From Balanoglossus misakiensis (taxonomy: Eukaryota; Hemichordata), in assembly GCA_040954595.2 (NCBI GenBank), contig CM082587.2:10912001-10976000 (forward strand): a stretch of DNA of 64,000 nt. Reading direction: 5' to 3'. Below the pieces are notes generated by a model that saw only the letters and a program-made list of their open reading frames with translations, ran no database searches and was not told the DNA's origin. The first letter of the stretch is position 1. Each line of letters starts with the position of its first letter. The position numbers and the translations under genes are program-made. Shown here in pieces: positions 24,079 through 35,430 of the stretch.

Positions 24079-25130
24079 CGAGTACTACCACTTAGCAGTG
24101 GTTCAAGAAGATCCTGTTGAAATTGTAAGTTTTTCACTTATTTCTTTTCTGAACCTGGACCTGGTAATTAGCTTAGCTTGAGTAATATTGATTATTGGAC
24201 CTGGTTTGATGTCTTATTATAACAACTACAGAAGAATCTCTGGACACAGTGAAATACACTCCAGGGTTATGGTAATGACTGACAAATTGTCAGTTTAAAA
24301 AAGTAGACAAAGAACTCAATTAAATATTATAATAAAAATATGCTTTTAATATAAGGAAAAGGTACAATTGATATACTTGTAATTAAAACATAAATATAAT
24401 GATGAAATTCTTCAACTGTTCTGTAGTTGCACCAGTATTTGTGTAAGCTAAAAATGTTGACTTCTGGCAGGACAACAAAATCAGATATTAAACTTATTTA
24501 TAGTACTTCCACTTCATGACTTTGTTCAAAAATTTCCCAAACTTATTTCATTGTTGATGAGTTGTCACCTCCGAACAACACAAAAAGGAACAGTTTGTAT
24601 AAAAAAGTAATTTTGCATGAATCTTAAACATACATGCACAAGTTGAGTAAATAACACAATATAATCATATTCTACAATGAATTACAATATCAAGATTAAG
24701 GGTTTCACATATGACATTACATTGCTACATTTTATATACATGAATTTAATTTGAAAAATTTCCATTGATCTATAACACCATGAATAATATAAAAATATGC
24801 GAATAAATACTTTGAATTATTATATATACATGTCAGGTCTCAAAGTGAGTAACAATATTTTCATTCACCTATGAACTGGTAATTAACCAAATGAAATGAT
24901 AGGATCTTTTATTTTGAGGATCTTATAATTGTGATCATACACATCCATATTCCAAAATTCGCATGCCAAACAAATATCAGATTTATACGACCAGTTGTAA
25001 AGACAGTACAAGGGGCAAAAAAAAATAATAGTAGTTCATCATCATCTCCCTTCTTTTACAGTCTTGGAGAATGGTGACGGTTGAAGTCAAATTAAAGAAA
25101 AATATCAAGATTTGAAGCACTATTTCAGGA
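24079..25130. other. AT-rich flank of copy A, no gene
   Basis: AT-rich sequence repeated at 33478-34860 in copy B. A 99-codon open frame at 24983-25282 (minus) crosses the duplication junction and is a chance frame. Nothing else is recognisable. Confidence 0.55.
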
Positions 25131-25710
25131 TGGATCTGTTGTTTGATCAGAGGGGCGTCGTATCCAGAAGCATGTAGTTGAAGCAGTTCTGGCGACGAAG
25201 AAAAGAGGTCTCGTGGAATGAAGAAGGGAAGACTCTTGAATCGTCTGCTATCGCAAAAGAACTGAGATAGAATGACATTCAACTGAATAATCAGCCTTTT
25301 TAATCTATAGTTTGGGAGATTTGATCATTGAAATATTGCGTGATCGTATTGTCTTTGTCTACTCTGATGACGTGAGTTCAATGCAATTCAATTTCAATTC
25401 AATTTATTACCCTTGTTGAAAAGTTGAAAAGTATTTACATAACTCACGAGTGAGACAGGTTGAATGAAAGGGTAATTGGGAACAGAAAATAGCAGGTGCT
25501 AGTCAAGTCTGTTCCCATTCCTCTGTACATTGCGGTATAAAAATTAGTTACATTTCATTTTGAGGGCAGTGTATTTCTTAGAGAGAAGCAATATTAGGCA
25601 TGTACACTGTAAAGGCAATTATGTACATAGACAGTAGCTAAACTTGAATGAAATAAATACATTGAATGTATAAATTGAACTACTATATATAAATATATAT
25701 ATATTTATAG

Positions 25711-26455
25711 TTAATTTTCTAAATACATCTGTTTGAGCGAGTACCGGAAAGTTTGTTGGGATTTTTTGTTTTTTATTTGTTCTGGTAATGAATTCCATAA
25801 GAGAGGGCCATTATAAGATATTGCAAATTTGCCCATTGTTGTATTTACACTTGGAATATGGAGATTACCTTGGTTTTTGTGGCGTGTACTGTAATCATGG
25901 AGAGGTAATTGACAGTAGGTTGTCAGCCTTTGTGGAAGATTATTGTTTACAAGATCATACCTGAAGAAGCATACCTGGAGCTTATGTAATTTGAAAATAT
26001 CAAGGATTTTCAATTTATGGAATAAAGGAGTTGAATGAGCTGTGAAATCACTGAAGGTTATTGCTCTTACTGCCATTTTTTGTAATAACTTAATACGGTT
26101 GAGATATGAAGGATATGTTGACCCCCATACTTCGAGGCCGTATGTTATATGTGGTTGGATAAGTGATTTGTAGAGTAAGGTAAGTATTATGGGTAGGTAC
26201 AAAATGTCTGAGTTTAAAGAGAATGCCAACTTTCTTTCTGATGATTGTGTTTAGCATCTGGATATGTTTTGACCAGGTAAGATGCCTGTCAATGAGAATG
26301 CCAACAAATGATGCAGCTTCTACCTCATTTATGACCATATTATTTATGTGGAGAGAACCAACATGGGAAAACTTTCGTCTTTGGTTTCTGAAAATACTGT
26401 AATTTGTTTTTAGGTGATTTATAGTGAGTTTGTTGGCATTGCACCAATCTAGCAC
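25711..26455 (-). pseudogene. LINE ORF2 C-terminal part, copy B, frameshifted
   Basis: Two overlapping frames, 26090-26455 (LDWCNANKLTINHLKTNY, SFVGILIDRHLTWSKHI) and 25711-26229 (HITYGLEVWGSTYPSYL to GPLLWNSLPEQIKN), together cover the region that is a single frame at 13945-14571 in copy A. A small indel near 26190 (TATTATGGGTAGG against TATAGGGGTAGG) causes the shift. Confidence 0.8.
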
Positions 26456-26530
26456 CAGCTGTAACTGGCTGTCAACATGGTTCAGATTGATATCACTTTT
26501 GTTTGCAGGGAAGGTATGGAACAGATTTGT

Positions 26531-26542
26531 ATCATCAGCAAA
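26531..26542 (-). other. Reverse-transcriptase FADD catalytic motif, LINE copy B
   Basis: Minus-strand codons TTT GCT GAT GAT, within FRLFADDTNLF, are the metal-binding motif C of reverse transcriptase. The equivalent segment is missing from LINE copy A. Confidence 0.85.
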
Positions 26543-27209
26543 CAGCCGAAAGTTGAAGAAGGATGTTGAAAGGGCTATATCATTAATAAATAATAAAAAT
26601 AGAGTAGGTCCAAGGACAGATCCCTGTGGAACTCCACATGTAATATTATGGCTAGATGAGATATGGCCATCTGATCAGCACAAACATGTTGACATCTATC
26701 TTTTAAATAATCTGTAAACCATTGTAGAGGACGTCCACGTATACCATAGTGAGAGAGTTTAGATAGTAATATTGTATGATCAATGGTATCAAAGGCTTTT
26801 GAAAAGTCAAGGAAAATGCCAAGTGTAATTCTGCCAGCATTAAGTTGCTTAATGAGATAATTGACAAGATTGATCAGAGAGAGTTTGGTACTATATTTTT
26901 GTCGAAAGGCATACTGATGTTCATATAGAATATCAAATTGTTCTACAAAGTTGGTAAGACGGGAGTTGACTATTTTTTCTAAGACTTTGCTTATAAGAGG
27001 TAAAATTGATATTGGTCTGTAATTTTCTGGATCATCAGTGGTTCCTTTCTTGAAACTTGGTATAACTTTTGCTGATTTTAGGGCTTTCGGAAATATTCCT
27101 GAATGAAAGGAGAGGTTGAATATGTATTCTAATGGTTTAGATATTACAGCAGCTCCATCTATAAGAAGTCTAGCAGGAATTTGATCTTGGCCACAAGCTT
27201 TATAAGGAT

Positions 27210-28678
27210 CTAGGCTACAAATAATTTTTCAAACTGAGTTGTTGGGGCAAGAAAGATTGAGTTTGAGATGGGTGCCTTGAGATAATTATTAAAGTTGCAA
27301 TTGTTAGACTTTATTTTACTAGCAAGGTCTGGACCAATACCAACAAAGTAGTTATTTAGCTCATTGACAATGTCAGTTTTCTTATTTACGGTTCGTACCT
27401 TACCATTAGACTTAACACACAGATTATCTGGCAGAGATTGACTGGCATTACCTTGGCTTCCAAGTATCTCTCTAATTATTTTCCATATTGCAGTAGTGTT
27501 ATTTTCATTTTGTATAAAAATATTGCTATAGTACATCGGTTTGGCTTTCCTGAGTAAAGCCGATAAAATATTTCGATATTTTTTTTATAATTATCAACAG
27601 CAACAGCATTATTAAATTTTGATTTATATAATTTGTTATATAGCCTATGTTTGGTGTTAATAGATTTTCTAAGTGATTTGGTGATCCAAGGTTTTTTTAT
27701 TTTTTTGGTACTATAGGATTTGGTAGAAATAGGTGCATGTTTATCACAAATTTCATTAAAGACTGAATAAAAATTGTTGTAAGCCTCATTAGCATCAGAG
27801 CAATGGTACACAGAATCCCAGGTTGTGTTTTCAAGATCTTCGTAAAATTGGGAGGGACTATAGTTTTTGAAATTTCTGAAAATAATTTTCTCTTTTTGTG
27901 GCAATTTTAGAGGAATATTTTCTAAAAGAGTATACACAGGGAAATGGTCTGAGATATCAGTGATTATAGTGCCAGCATGAATAGGACGTTGATTAATATT
28001 TGTGTAGATGTGGTCAATTAAATTTCAGATGAACTAGTCACTCTGGTTGGGGTAGATATCAGCTGTCTTAAGCCTATACATTCCAAGGAGGATAGATATG
28101 AATCTATATTGGGGTTGGTCAGTCTTATGTTAGTATCAATATTAAAATCGCCCATTAAAATACAATTATTTTTGTCACATCTGAGCTCGTTTAAAACTTG
28201 CATGAGACTAATTTGAAATTCTGTTATATCAGTATTAGGTTTTCTGTAGATTATTCCCATAAATTATCTTCGTATTTTTAACCTGTACCTCCATCCAGAG
28301 TGATTCTGAGTGACTGACACTTGCTCGAAGCAGCTTGTAGATTACTGATGAATGTATGTAAGCCCCAACCCCACCGCCCCTTCCTACTTCACGAGACTTC
28401 ACTTCCAATGTGTAATCTTGCATATTATAAATACTTAAGTTATTTGGGTCCCATACTTCAGAGATTCCAATGATAGCGAATTTGGACTTTATAATATCTT
28501 CATATAGTAATTTTAAGGCATCAACGTTTCTGTGTAATGATCTGACATTTAGATGGGAAACACAAAATGAATTATAAAGCTGGGGGGGGGGGAAGTGTTC
28601 ATCAAAATCACAGGGTGGAAGGGTATGATGACTTACATTGAAGAGTGGTTCTTTGAGTTTTATTGTAGTCTTACGCAT
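27210..28678 (-). pseudogene. LINE ORF2 endonuclease region, copy B, multiply frameshifted
   Basis: Four frames covering the same protein as 15002-16582. The start MRKTTIKL is at 28678; MGDFNID lies in the second piece and LLENIPLKLPQKEK in the third. Besides the frameshifts there is a run of nine G at about 28583 where copy A has six, adding a residue. Every catalytic endonuclease motif seen in copy A can be located, but not in one frame. Confidence 0.82.
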
Positions 28679-29551
28679 CCTTTCACATAAGAAGAGTTAG
28701 TAGACGTGAGTTGACTGACCGTTATTAACCGCTTTTGATTTGATATTGTTTTCCACCAAGTTTTTGCATTGTTTTCGACATTGTAAATGTGTATTCTTTT
28801 GTTGAAGTGATGCCGTGAAGTGTAGTGAAGTTTAATAGGTTTTTGAGGAGTTGTTGAAGTTTTTGTGATGACCGCAAGAGAGACGGTCTGGTGATGAAGT
28901 CGTGATGTTTTAATGACCGCAAGGGAGACGGTCTGGCGTATGAAAATGGCCCTTTGAGTTGACATGTGAGTTCATACGAGGGACAAGAGAGAAGTCCCAG
29001 AGTGTAGTTGAAGTTAAGCGTGATTTTATTGTAGTCTTACGCATCCTTTCACATAAGAATTCGTTTCGTGGTTATTTTTGAACGTGACAGTGTGATGAAG
29101 TGTATTCATTTTTACTGTTTATTACGAGCTTGTATTGCATTATGATCCACTCTGAAATGCTCCGTACTTGGCGGTATTATCCGGAACCGTTATTGTGTTC
29201 GAGAGCATCTTTGGAATGTGCCTGCTCCGTTAGTACAGCAGTGAAGAGAATGTTTGTACGAAAGAACTATAGACTTATTTTTTTTACGCGGTTATTGACT
29301 GTTGAATTTTGCACTGGAAAAGAGACACTCTTTGACGAGAAGTCAGAACAGTGAAGTCGTTTTGAATTTTGACATTGAAAACGTTTTATGAGATTTTCTT
29401 TAATTTGTTTGAACAGGCTGTGATATTTTAAAGGGGATTATTGAGTTTGATTTTGACGTAGTGTTTTTAAAACCGATAGCGCAGACCTGGTTTTCGTTTT
29501 CATTCTTTCTTTGATCGAACGTGGAAGTTCGATTATTGGAAAAGTGGGAAG

Positions 29552-30091
29552 TGTCACGATTGAGTTTTAACGATCATAGATCTTGTTTATGATTACGTAA
29601 AAAGTCATTCACTTATATGGTTTTAGTCCAGTATTGACATTGGTACTTGACCCAGAGTAAACAAGATTGTGTAATTGATACATGTCAGAACGAGATAGAG
29701 ATATCACGCGCTAAGTTCATGTTTAAGAAATATCAAGATGACGTGTTCCTTTTATGACTTAATACTTGACTAACGTATTAATAACGTGTGGTGAAATTTG
29801 AGATCACACGTTTATCACCGGAGATCCGTGATGGGAGTCAACGAGCATGGATCGAGTCGTGTAATTCTTACGTGTGACCAGTAATAAACCAGAACGTTGT
29901 GTTACTCGGAAAACTTCTTGCAAGTCTCTGTCTACGAAAGGTTTATGATCTGCCGGGTACCTCTCTCGGACTTTATGAATATGTTGGGTGGAGAAGGAGA
30001 TGGAGAGAATGTACGCCGTCAGCTTTCGGACGTGGCTGATTCCCCGCAGAAGCCGATGAGGTAAACGTCCGGAGGACGACCGGCCGTAACA
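29552..30091 (+). repeat. 3' LTR, copy B (540 bp)
   Basis: Starts TGTCACGATTGAG, ends CGGCCGTAACA and is followed by the same ACAAACTGC as copy A. Its left half shares the base changes of the 5' LTR at 12642 and its right half those of the 3' LTR at 17856. The matching 5' LTR is absent, because the duplication started inside the element. Confidence 0.9.
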
Positions 30092-30244
30092 ACAAACTGC
30101 ATGAATTAAAGTTCAACAATTCTTAGAAGACAGGAACGTCAGAGGTTGAATCTTGATGGGAAAAGGCGAGGTATCGCTGGTTATCATCGGCGTACTGATG
30201 AAATTGTAGGATGTGGGGACGAATCAGTTTACTATAAAGTGGGG

Positions 30245-30427
30245 CTATATAAATGGTGAACAACAGAGGGGCAGTGGCACCCCGTATACGAGAGGTGACT
30301 GTGAACTTGCAGTGTTTTCGATGATTACAGTTTGATATCTATATTGAAGGTAAGATGTAAACCATGTTAGTACTGTGTCTGAGATGCCAAGGTTCGATAG
30401 TCTACAAAGAAGTATCCCGTGATGCAA
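30245..30427 (-). pseudogene. Short LINE reverse-transcriptase fragment (copy B)
   Basis: Duplicate of the remnant at 18549-18731, with FTSYLQYRYQTVIIE and LVYGVP followed by degraded sequence. Confidence 0.62.
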
Positions 30428-30429
30428 AT

Positions 30430-32150
30430 GTACAACTGAAGAAAAACGGAATCACAAATCTTAAAACTAAGATGCCGTTAAGAATTAAATTTCGCGAAAA
30501 GGAAGTGACGAAATACGTACATTTTCAGGTGCTCTACAACAAGTAGTCTCCCTATCATCCCTATTGGAGCATGCAGCTAAAATTTACCATGACGTCATTG
30601 ATTCTACGCGAACGTTTTTCTAATGGCGATAAACATCTTTTGTATAAATTGTGCTCAAACGCCCGTGAATCTCACTCGCAAAAATTCACAAGTGGCGCAT
30701 ACAACACTAGGAAGAAAATTGTTTAGCAGTCTATAGAGTCTGTGACCTGAGATTTGGAAGTAAAAGTTAAACTTAAAAGTTGAGACAGAAGTGATTGAAG
30801 AGTAAAGAAACTTTTGAAGTGTTAAGAAAGTTATCGCATTCCTGATGAAAAGAAAAGAAAATACAATACATTTATTGTTTTAAGGAACACAAGGAAGACA
30901 AGTACTATGCAATCAGAGTATGCATGGATCATTCATCTAAAAATATATCTCCGCGTCTTTTGGCAGGTAAAAATAAAATGCTGGAACGGTCTTTTGGATG
31001 GCGGACTATTTGTGTCCTTCTTGTCCTCAGAACGCAAGTGGTCGAGTAGGTTTATTTCATTAAATTCTTATATCCTCAGTTGCTACCATAAATACCCAGT
31101 GTTCGTGTCGATGTATCTGGACGTCAGCACGATTCCATATAGGTACCTCTCAGTATTAGCCAAGCGAGTTATCCCCATCGATAGAGTTTAATTCCCCGTT
31201 ACATTCCCAACACCAATCCTCCCGCGTGACATTGAGGTTGAAGGTATACAAGCCTTAGGAATCATGCAACCATCCAGAAAGTGTAATAAATTTTGAAGCT
31301 ATGATGTGAGTTTTCAGTTCGTTTCTTCTTTTGATTTGTTGATGTAACATTGTGCGTTTTAAATAAAAGATAAAAAAATGTACAGCAATGACGTCACAAA
31401 ATTCACTGGTATTGATAAAGCTATATTATATCATATATGATATGTGTTAAATACTACCGTATCTCATTATTGCAGTATTTAGTGCTTTAACACAAAATAC
31501 GCGAATAGGGTTTAATACAAAACTAAATGACACAATTTCTGTTTCTTTGCCAAAATTCTTAATCACAAGATCAACCCATCCTTACGCCTCTACTCTATTC
31601 CTAAGAGAAACCAGCGTCCGTAACATGCATTGTGAAACCCCTCAACAACATGCATGTCAACACTTCATTTTTTCTCCAGCATTGTCAGTTTGGTACCCTG
31701 ACAACTCACGGGGCATCATGGGACAATATTAAAGCTGATTCAGTGTTTATGTGCATAAAACACACGGCGGTGGAAACATTCGTTTTAAATTATTGTGGAC
31801 GCGCGCACGCCCTTGTCTGTGTACAGGTACTTGATGCTTGTCTACAGTCACGTGAAACGCTGTTGGTAGTACCCTAGAAGATAGATGTCTTTAATCAGAA
31901 CTTTGGTAAGGAAGGTTTGAGAAGTCCATTCTATGTAAAGAAAGTTTAAGAAGTGTGTTACCAAAGGGTGTGGGGTGGCTGGGGGTCATCAATATATCAC
32001 TCTGCATCACGTTCACAGAAAAGGTCGCGACACGCCCACAAATTCACTCACGACTTGCGTCACCGGTTACAGGAGTTCGTACAAAAGTGTGGTTTATGCA
32101 CATTTTTTGGCCCATGATGCCCATGGGCCAATACAGGCCACGATGCCTCC
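30430..32150. other. Duplicated segment with no recognised gene (copy B)
   Basis: Counterpart of 18740-20455. Differences include CTCAACAACATGCATG near 31641 against CTGCATG in copy A, and ATTCCCAAC near 31203. Such indels shift the small open frames, which argues that none is under protein-level constraint. Confidence 0.5.
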
Positions 32151-32154
32151 AGAA

Positions 32155-32395
32155 TGATGATGGCAATGATGGTGATGATGATGATTGTGGTGGTAGTGGT
32201 GGTGGTGATTGAGCTTTAATTTTCCTTTCTTCCTGTCTAACCACTTCCTCTCTCACCTTCACTTATTCGGTCTCTTCCCTCCCCTTCTGTCAAAGTCCTC
32301 CCCTCATTCCCTTTCCATCCTGACATTCTCATTTCCGCCCTCTTGCTTTTCTTCTCCTTTCTCACATTCCTTTTCTCACCTATCTCCCCCCTTCG
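32155..32395. repeat. GAT/GGT microsatellite and CT-rich tract (copy B)
   Basis: Counterpart of 20463-20705, with slightly different repeat numbers (GGTGGTAGTGGTGG). Confidence 0.75.
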
Positions 32396-33028
32396 TAACA
32401 TGTTATGTAATATATAAAGTAAAAACGTCCAAAGCATGATGTTATCACAGATGACATTTGGAATGTATTATTGTACTATCTGGTTTAATTTCAAACATAG
32501 TGGAGTTATTTATTGGCCAGTATTTAAGCATGTTTAAAGAAGTCAAACAGCATAATAGGCACATTTCATATCAAACAAAATTGACCAAATAAGCTCAAAA
32601 GAGGATTTGAACAATTTGTCCCTTTAAGTAATGTTCAATATTGGATTTACACTTGTGATTGTATGTCATCTCCCTTTTGTTAGAAACCTGACAGTCATAT
32701 AATAAACAGGTGACCTGACAATCATTTGAAATACCAAACTTCGGCAGCTATTCCAGTTTGGTCCAAAAACCTAATTTTAACTGGCACCTCAACTTTAGGA
32801 CTATTATGGATGTTGCTGAAACTTGAAGTGGGCTGCTTGTGAAGAGGAAGACGTGGAGTGTCCCCAGACTCGCTGCGCTCAGTCAGAGATAAAGTCAAAA
32901 TATGGATTTGACTTGCAACAGTAATTTGTTAGTTAAGTCAAATTCAACTTAAATCTGTCTCTTTGGGTCAGTCTTAACGGGTGTAGCATGCTGGAAGGGT
33001 GTGCTTACCCATTTCCGACACCTAGTAC

Positions 33029-33477
33029 CACAGGGGGCTGCAAACATGAAAGTTATAAATGGCGAAGTACGTTCCATTCTGCGTTTTCCCAACCTGTCTT
33101 ATCATTTGCTAATCCAGAATAAAAGCTATCCATTTCCCATTAATCACCTGCTAACGACTTAATCTGTGTGCCCCATCCACGGATTAAGTTAATAAAGTAA
33201 ACATCGGTCAGCGAGTACTGGGTATTCTCTTACCAAGTGAGAACTGACCGATGTTTACTTAATCCACTAAATCCGTGGATGGGGCACACAGATTAAGTCG
33301 TTAGCAGGTGCTTAATGGGAAATGCAATAGCTTGTATTCTGGATTAGCAACTGCTAAGACAGGTGGAGGTAACACAGAAAAATAAACAAGCACAAAGACT
33401 GTTCATCAATTAATGTTTATTGGGGGAAAATGCAGGAACTCCGCCATTTATAACTTTCATGTTTGCAGCCCCCTGTG
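33029..33477. mobile_element. Foldback MITE (copy B), uninterrupted
   Basis: 449 bp bounded by inverted repeats CACAGGGGGCTGCAAACATG, with long inner arms around ATCTGTGTGCCCCATCCACG and a short loop containing TACTGGGTATTCTC. The Crypton-like element of copy A is absent, and its empty site AATTA is at 33408-33412. No coding capacity. Confidence 0.82.
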
Positions 33478-33540
33478 CGAGTACTACCACTTAGCAGTGG
33501 TTCAAGATGATCCTGTTGAAATTGTAAGTTTTTCTCTTAT

Positions 33541-34168
33541 TTCTTTTTTGAACCTGGACCTGGTAATTAGCTTAGCTTGAGTAATATTGATTATTGGACC
33601 TGGTTTGATGTCTTATTATAACAACTACAGAAGAATCTCTGGACACAGTGAAATACACACCAGGGTTATGGTAATGACTGACAAATTGTCAGTTTAAAAA
33701 AGTAGACAAAGAACTCAGTTAAATATTATAATAAAAATATGCTTTTAATATAAGGAAAAGGTACAATTGATATACTTGTAATTAAAACATAAATATAATG
33801 ATGAAATTCTTCAACTGTTCTGTAGTTGCACCAGTATTTGTATAAGCTAAAAATTTCTTTTTTGAACCTGGACCTGGTAATTAGCTTAGCTTGAGTAATA
33901 TTGATTATTGGACCTGGTTTGATGTCTTATTATAACAACTACAGAAGAATCTCTGGACACAGTGAAATACACACCAGGGTTATGGTAATGACTGACAAAT
34001 TGTCAGTTTAAAAAAGTAGACAAAGAACTCAGTTAAATATTATAATAAAAATATGCTTTTAATATAAGGAAAAGGTACAATTGATATACTTGTAATTAAA
34101 ACATAAATATAATGATGAAATTCTTCAACTGTTCTGTAGTTGCACCAGTATTTGTGTAAGCTAAAAAT
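33541..34168. repeat. 314-bp tandem duplication specific to copy B
   Basis: 33541-33854 and 33855-34168 are nearly identical, both starting TTCTTTTTTGAACCTGG and ending AAGCTAAAAAT. Copy A has this segment once. No coding content. Confidence 0.92.
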
Positions 34169-34859
34169 GTTGACTTCTGGCAGGACAACAAAATCAGATA
34201 TTAAACTTATTTATAGTACTTCCACTTCATGACTTTGTTCAAAAATTTCCCAAACTTATTTCATTGTTGATGAGTTGTCACCTCCGAACAACACAAAAAG
34301 GAACAGTTTGTATAAAAAAGTAATTTTGCATGAATCTTAAACATACATGCACAAGTTGAGTAAATAACACAATATAATCATATTCTACAATGAATTACAA
34401 TATCAAGATTAAGGGTTTCACATATGACATTACATTGCTACATTTTATATACATGAATTTAATTTGAAAAATTTCCATTGATCTATAACACCATGAATAA
34501 TATAAAAATATGCGAATAAATACTTTGAATTATTATATATACATGTCAGGTCTCAAAGTGAGTAACTATATTTTCATTCACCTATGAACTGGTTATTAAC
34601 CAAATGAAATGATAGGATCTTTTATTTTGAGGATCTTATAATTGTGATCATACACATCCATATTCCAAAATTCGCATGCCAAACAAATATCAGATTTATA
34701 CGGCCAGTTGTAAAGACAGTACAAGGGGCAAAAAAATTGATAATAGTTAATCATCATCTCCCTTCTTTTACAGTCTTGGAGAATGGTGACAGTTGAAGTC
34801 AAATTAAAGAAAAATATCAAGAAAAATATCAAAATTTGAAGCACTAATTCAGGAGGATA

Positions 34860-35430
34860 TATATCATCGGGAGGTAGTCACTGAATATATTGAGAGAAAT
34901 AATTCATAATCTATGCATTTGGATGAAAAGACCTTCTATCTGATCAAGTTAAGGATAAATGCTGCCTTGTATGAATACAGAAGCAAGTCAGCATGCAAAG
35001 GGAGAGCTGAATTGGTACACTGTTAAATTTGTCCTCCAAATTCAACACAAATATGTTGTTGTTTAGGAATTCACGTATTATCATATCTTTCTCATTACAC
35101 AATACCTTATAATAAGTCATAACAAATTTTTAAGGAAAATTCTTTAAAATATGTAAAATATATAGCCTTATAACCAACATACTTTAAAGATGATTATTTA
35201 TGATCATTTCATTCAGATGTTGCTAAGAGTGTAATAATAAAGATCTGTTTCACTCCAACCAATTTAATGTGCGCTTATCACAGTACTGTCGTCTGACAAA
35301 GCATAACTATTATTGTTATCATTTATGGGATTATACCAAGCTTATCACAGTACTGTGTCAACTCACAAAATGAAAACCATTCTAGTTATCATTTGAATTA
35401 TACCATACATGTACACACAGAGATGGCACA
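34860..35430. other. Single-copy AT-rich spacer and 3' flank of the membrane-protein gene
   Basis: Nothing recognisable apart from a small duplicated phrase (TTATCACAGTACTGT at about 35275 and 35342). The right part presumably contains the 3' untranslated region of the minus-strand gene that ends at 35431. Confidence 0.45.

Larger units (their letters stand above)
13369..25130 (+). repeat. Tandem segmental duplication, copy A
   Basis: From GGATCTGTTGTTTGATCAGA at about 13371 the sequence is repeated in the same order and orientation from 25133. The copy runs through the LTR-element interior, LINE, 3' LTR, an unrecognised 3-kb segment, a CT-rich stretch, a foldback MITE and flanking AT-rich DNA. 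Copy A is longer because it holds a 2.3-kb Crypton-like insertion and a 0.4-kb LINE fragment, minus a 331-bp deletion. The junction with copy B reads TTCAGGATGGATCTG and shares GGA with both parental ends. Retained haplotypes placed in tandem by the assembler could give the same picture. Confidence 0.92.
25377..29090 (-). mobile_element. CR1/Jockey-group LINE, copy B (defective)
   Basis: Same LINE insertion as in copy A, duplicated with the block. The endonuclease frame is broken into pieces at 28235-28678, 28018-28260, 27476-27937 and 27210-27536 by small indels: an extra base at CCCATAAATTATC near 28260, a lost base near 28020, a two-base gain near 27575 and an 8-bp loss near 27228. It keeps the full reverse transcriptase centre, including FADD at 26531-26542, and reads through the position where copy A has a TAA. 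The two copies have thus decayed independently. Confidence 0.88.
25131..34853 (+). repeat. Tandem segmental duplication, copy B
   Basis: Second copy of the block starting at 13369, in direct orientation and abutting copy A. It keeps the uninterrupted MITE (no Crypton), lacks the second LINE fragment, retains the LINE segment deleted from copy A, and has its own 314-bp tandem duplication. Base divergence from copy A is low, a few percent by eye. It ends at TTCAGGAGGATATAT, after which 34860 onward is single copy. Confidence 0.92.
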
